From: JAVSMW01 sp032027005
GTDB taxonomy: Bacteria > Bacillota > Thermincolia > Thermincolales > UBA2595
Direction: 5' to 3'
Length of the DNA: 64,000 nucleotides
Assembly (NCBI GenBank): GCA_032027005.1
Contig: JAVSMW010000010.1
Location: 115,372 to 179,371, forward strand
Shown: in pieces, positions 62,153 through 64,000 of the stretch
Position numbering within the stretch: the first letter of the stretch is position 1
Layout of the letters: every line of letters starts with the position of its first letter
Position numbers and translations under genes: made by a program
Notes under the pieces: generated by a model
Seen by the model: only the letters and a program-made list of their open reading frames with translations
What the model was told of the DNA's origin: nothing
Databases searched by the model: none

Positions 62153-62195
62153 AGAAAGGCGCGCATCGTTCAGTTCCCTCGGAGCGCGCCTTTCT
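62153..62195 (+). terminator. Hairpin terminator of the kinase gene
   Basis: AGAAAGGCGCGC/GCGCGCCTTTCT, a 12-bp stem 60 bases after the stop. Confidence 0.6.
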
Positions 62196-62302
62196 ACCCT
62201 CTGGGTATCCATATCCGTAAGCAGCAAAGCTGCAACGGCTATAGATGTACTACACACTTAGCCTTTTCCACAAATGTGGAAAAGATATACTTTCCTGTAG
62301 TA

Positions 62303-62329
62303 TAAAAAAAAAGCAGCACAGCTGCTGCT
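62303..62329 (-). terminator. Terminator of the murA remnant
   Basis: Minus-strand AGCAGC...GCTGCT stem, followed by nine T residues; the stem overlaps the stop codon by a base or two. Confidence 0.8.
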
Positions 62330-63248
62330 AAAATCCATTTACCCGCATTATTCTTGCGCCCAAAGCTGAGTATTTGCGCTCGAGATTTTCGTAGCCCCGG
62401 TCAATATGCCAGACATTATCTATAACCGTTGCATCTTCAGCGACTAAACCGGCCAAAATCAAGGCAGCTCCGGCCCTTAAATCCGTTGCTTCTACGAAGG
62501 TTCCGCTCAATTTGGGAATCCCTTTGACAATGGCGGCCCGGCCTTCTATTTTAATATTAGCCCCCATCCGCCGCAATTCATCAACATGTTTGTACCTGTT
62601 TTCAAACACTGTTTCAGATACTACTCCTGTTCCCTCGGCAATAGTCAAGAGGGCCATCATTTGGGCCTGCATATCTGTCGGGAACCCAGGATAACAAAGG
62701 GTCTTCAGATCCACAGCCTTCAGCCTGGCTGCTCCCTGAACCCTAATCCAGTTATCTCCCACCTCCACTATCGCGCCGGTTTCCCTTAATTTGGCAATAA
62801 CCGCTTCCACATGTTCCGGAATCACGTTTTCAACCTTAATATTACCTCCGGTAATAGCAGCTGCCACCATATGTGTTCCTGCTTCAATCCTGTCAGGTAT
62901 CACCGTATGCCGGCCAGAACCTAGTGTAGTAGGTCCGTCAATCTTAATCAAATCAGTCCCAGCTCCCCTGATCCGGGCACCAAGGCTGTTAAGGAAATTT
63001 TGGACATCTACAATCTCGGGTTCCTTGGCAGCATTTCTGATAATAGTCCGTCCAACTGCCTGGGTTGCTGCCATTATCAGGTTTTCCGTGGCCCCTACGC
63101 TTGGGAAATCCAAGTGTATCTCAGTTCCCTTAAGTCCATCTGACTGTGCTACCACATAGCCGTGTCTCTCAGATATTCTGGCCCCCAGGGATATAAAGCC
63201 CTTTAAATGCAGATCCATTGGCCTTGAACCAATGGCACACCCACCCGG
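62328..63248 (-). pseudogene. murA: 5'-truncated murA (UDP-GlcNAc enolpyruvyl transferase)
   Basis: The frame from ATG 63218 encodes 296 residues matching the C-terminal ~300 of MurA (DLHLKGFISLGARI, VGATENLIMAAT, PDRIEAGTHMVAAAITGG, YPGFPTDMQAQ). Full MurA is ~418. Homology extends upstream out of the ORF to PGGCAIGSRP, so the catalytic Cys codon is at 63237-63239, but an in-frame TAA at 63249-63251 stops it, and the first ~113 residues are missing. MurA normally starts peptidoglycan synthesis; this copy cannot be functional, so another must exist elsewhere. Confidence 0.9.
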
Positions 63249-63322
63249 TTAGGCGGCCTGAAGAGATTTCCTTTTACCCCTGTTCCCTTCTCAATCCCTT
63301 CGTTAAAATCAATTAATTTCAT
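63203..63322 (-). CDS. Short chimeric reading frame fused to the murA break
   Basis: A 39-codon frame beginning MKLIDFNEGIEKGTG with a very good RBS (GGAGGCGGGACC) reads into the murA sequence out of frame and stops. The first ~23 residues may be the real N-terminus of a lost gene. It is not a known protein. Confidence 0.35.
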   Translation of the reverse strand: MKLIDFNEGIEKGTGVKGNLFRPPNRVGVPLVQGQWICI

Positions 63323-63498
63323 GGTCCCGCCTCCAATTCAGTCGGGTGAGATAGTGAAACATTTTAAACCTACCAGCCGTTCCGGAAAGTTGATTGCAAT
63401 AATTATTCGTTCTTTGATATACTATATTTGGCGTGAAAAATGAACAGCTTCGATAGTTTGCAATAATCTAACGGGATTTTGATAGGGGGTACACTTAG

Positions 63499-64000
63499 AT
63501 GCATGTGCTGATTGTTGATGATCATCCTTTGGTTTGTAATGGGATCAGGACTATTCTCACAGCGGAACAGGAAATCGAAAATGTGATGCAGGCTAATGAC
63601 ATTAAAACCGCTCTGGATTTGATGTCCGAGCACTACTTCAACCTAGTGCTGGTGGACATGAGATTAAAAAATGAAAACGGTATTGATTTTATTGAGAGGG
63701 CAAAGCACCTTTATCCGCAATGTAAATTTATCATCTTATCATCTTCTTCCATGGCTGAAGATTTTGAAAAAGCAATAAAGGCAGAAGTTGATGGATATAT
63801 TCTCAAGGATGCCTTTCCCGAAGATATTGTTTACGCCATTAAAACCGTATCTAAGGGAAGAAAATATTTTGACCCTGTTTTTATGGAAAAGAGAAATGAC
63901 CCAGGTCACAGCATTGAACCGAAAGGATTTTGGGAAATACTCTCCCCTAGGGAAAGGGAAGTTTTGTTCTGCCTTGGCAAAGGACTTTCTAATAAAAAAA
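63499..64000 (+). CDS. NarL/FixJ-family response regulator (3' end outside the window)
   Basis: 167 codons visible. Receiver domain: MHVLIVDDHPLVCNGI, phospho-acceptor Asp in LVLVDMRLKNENG and Lys in ILKDAFPEDI. The LuxR-type helix-turn-helix starts near residue 152 (ILSPREREVLFCLGKGLSNKK) and runs off the edge. RBS GATAGGGGG. No partner kinase is in the window. Confidence 0.92.
   Translation, partial: MHVLIVDDHPLVCNGIRTILTAEQEIENVMQANDIKTALDLMSEHYFNLVLVDMRLKNENGIDFIERAKHLYPQCKFIILSSSSMAEDFEKAIKAEVDGYILKDAFPEDIVYAIKTVSKGRKYFDPVFMEKRNDPGHSIEPKGFWEILSPREREVLFCLGKGLSNKK

Noticed and set aside
62328..63218. Intact short MurA
   Set aside because: The N-terminal third and the catalytic Cys codon are outside the frame, blocked by a stop.

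Overview
The window looks like chromosome of a spore-forming, anaerobic, moderate-GC Firmicute, probably a Peptococcaceae relative (Desulfotomaculum/Pelotomaculum-like). This is inferred from gene content: spoIIGA-sigE, sigG, spoIIR, an alpha/beta-type SASP-like gene, two LysM/SleB-type hydrolases, the ylmH-yggT-proC-sepF-yggS division neighbourhood, class III (oxygen-sensitive) ribonucleotide reductase, rubrerythrin and PduL. No rRNA, tRNA or CRISPR array was found.

Layout. 0-4 kb: the first codons of an unknown gene, then two paralogous GT2-TPR glycosyltransferases, the second split by a -1 frameshift at a slippery A-tract. 4-9.3 kb: a DUF711/ACT-domain pair, pduL, small hypotheticals, a CBS-PAS protein, a SASP-like gene and a Cys-rich small protein. 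9.3-21.8 kb: a long minus-strand housekeeping block: T-box-controlled ileS, a phosphorylase-fold protein, DUF167, divIVA, ylmH, yggT, proC, sepF, yggS, an HlyD-like protein, a PhoR/PhoP-like two-component pair and pgeF. 22-25.6 kb: two LysM-SleB hydrolases, one with a long REPELA repeat and one under a c-di-AMP (ydaO) riboswitch. 26-30 kb: DoxX-like protein, rubrerythrin and an Rrf2 regulator sharing a 21-bp palindromic operator, then a PiT/DUF47 phosphate transport pair. 30-34 kb: nrdR-nrdD, dCMP deaminase and nrdG, with two NrdR boxes on the nrdR promoter. 34-41.5 kb: ylmC-like, spoIIR, sigG, sigE, spoIIGA, ftsZ, sbp, ftsQ.

41.5-62.1 kb is the most unusual part: an apparent exopolysaccharide island lying between ftsQ and a 5'-truncated murA, two genes that are normally neighbours in the dcw cluster of related bacteria. 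Its core is a twelve-gene minus-strand operon: three proteins with a DivIVA-like N-terminal motif (two ending in receiver domains whose phospho-acceptor Asp is Asn), an epimerase-PelD fusion with a degenerate GGDEF domain that keeps the RxxD c-di-GMP site, then PelE-like, a PelA-deacetylase-like DUF2194 protein, PelF, PelG, CotH-like, VTC-domain, DUF4956 and a second CotH-like protein. A GH114/PelA-hydrolase-like gene converges on its end. A divergent OmpR-type regulator and a double-module histidine kinase (first module lacking the His) flank the other end. I read this as a c-di-GMP-responsive Gram-positive Pel-type polysaccharide system with added CotH/VTC/DUF4956 and DivIVA/pseudo-receiver parts.

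Intergenic space holds several unexplained structures: a roughly 275-nt multi-helix RNA candidate upstream of ftsQ, three two-hairpin mobile elements (IS200/IS605-derivative-like) that supply stop codons to nrdD and ftsQ, degenerate heptanucleotide tandem repeats next to stop codons, and a 107-bp nested palindrome.
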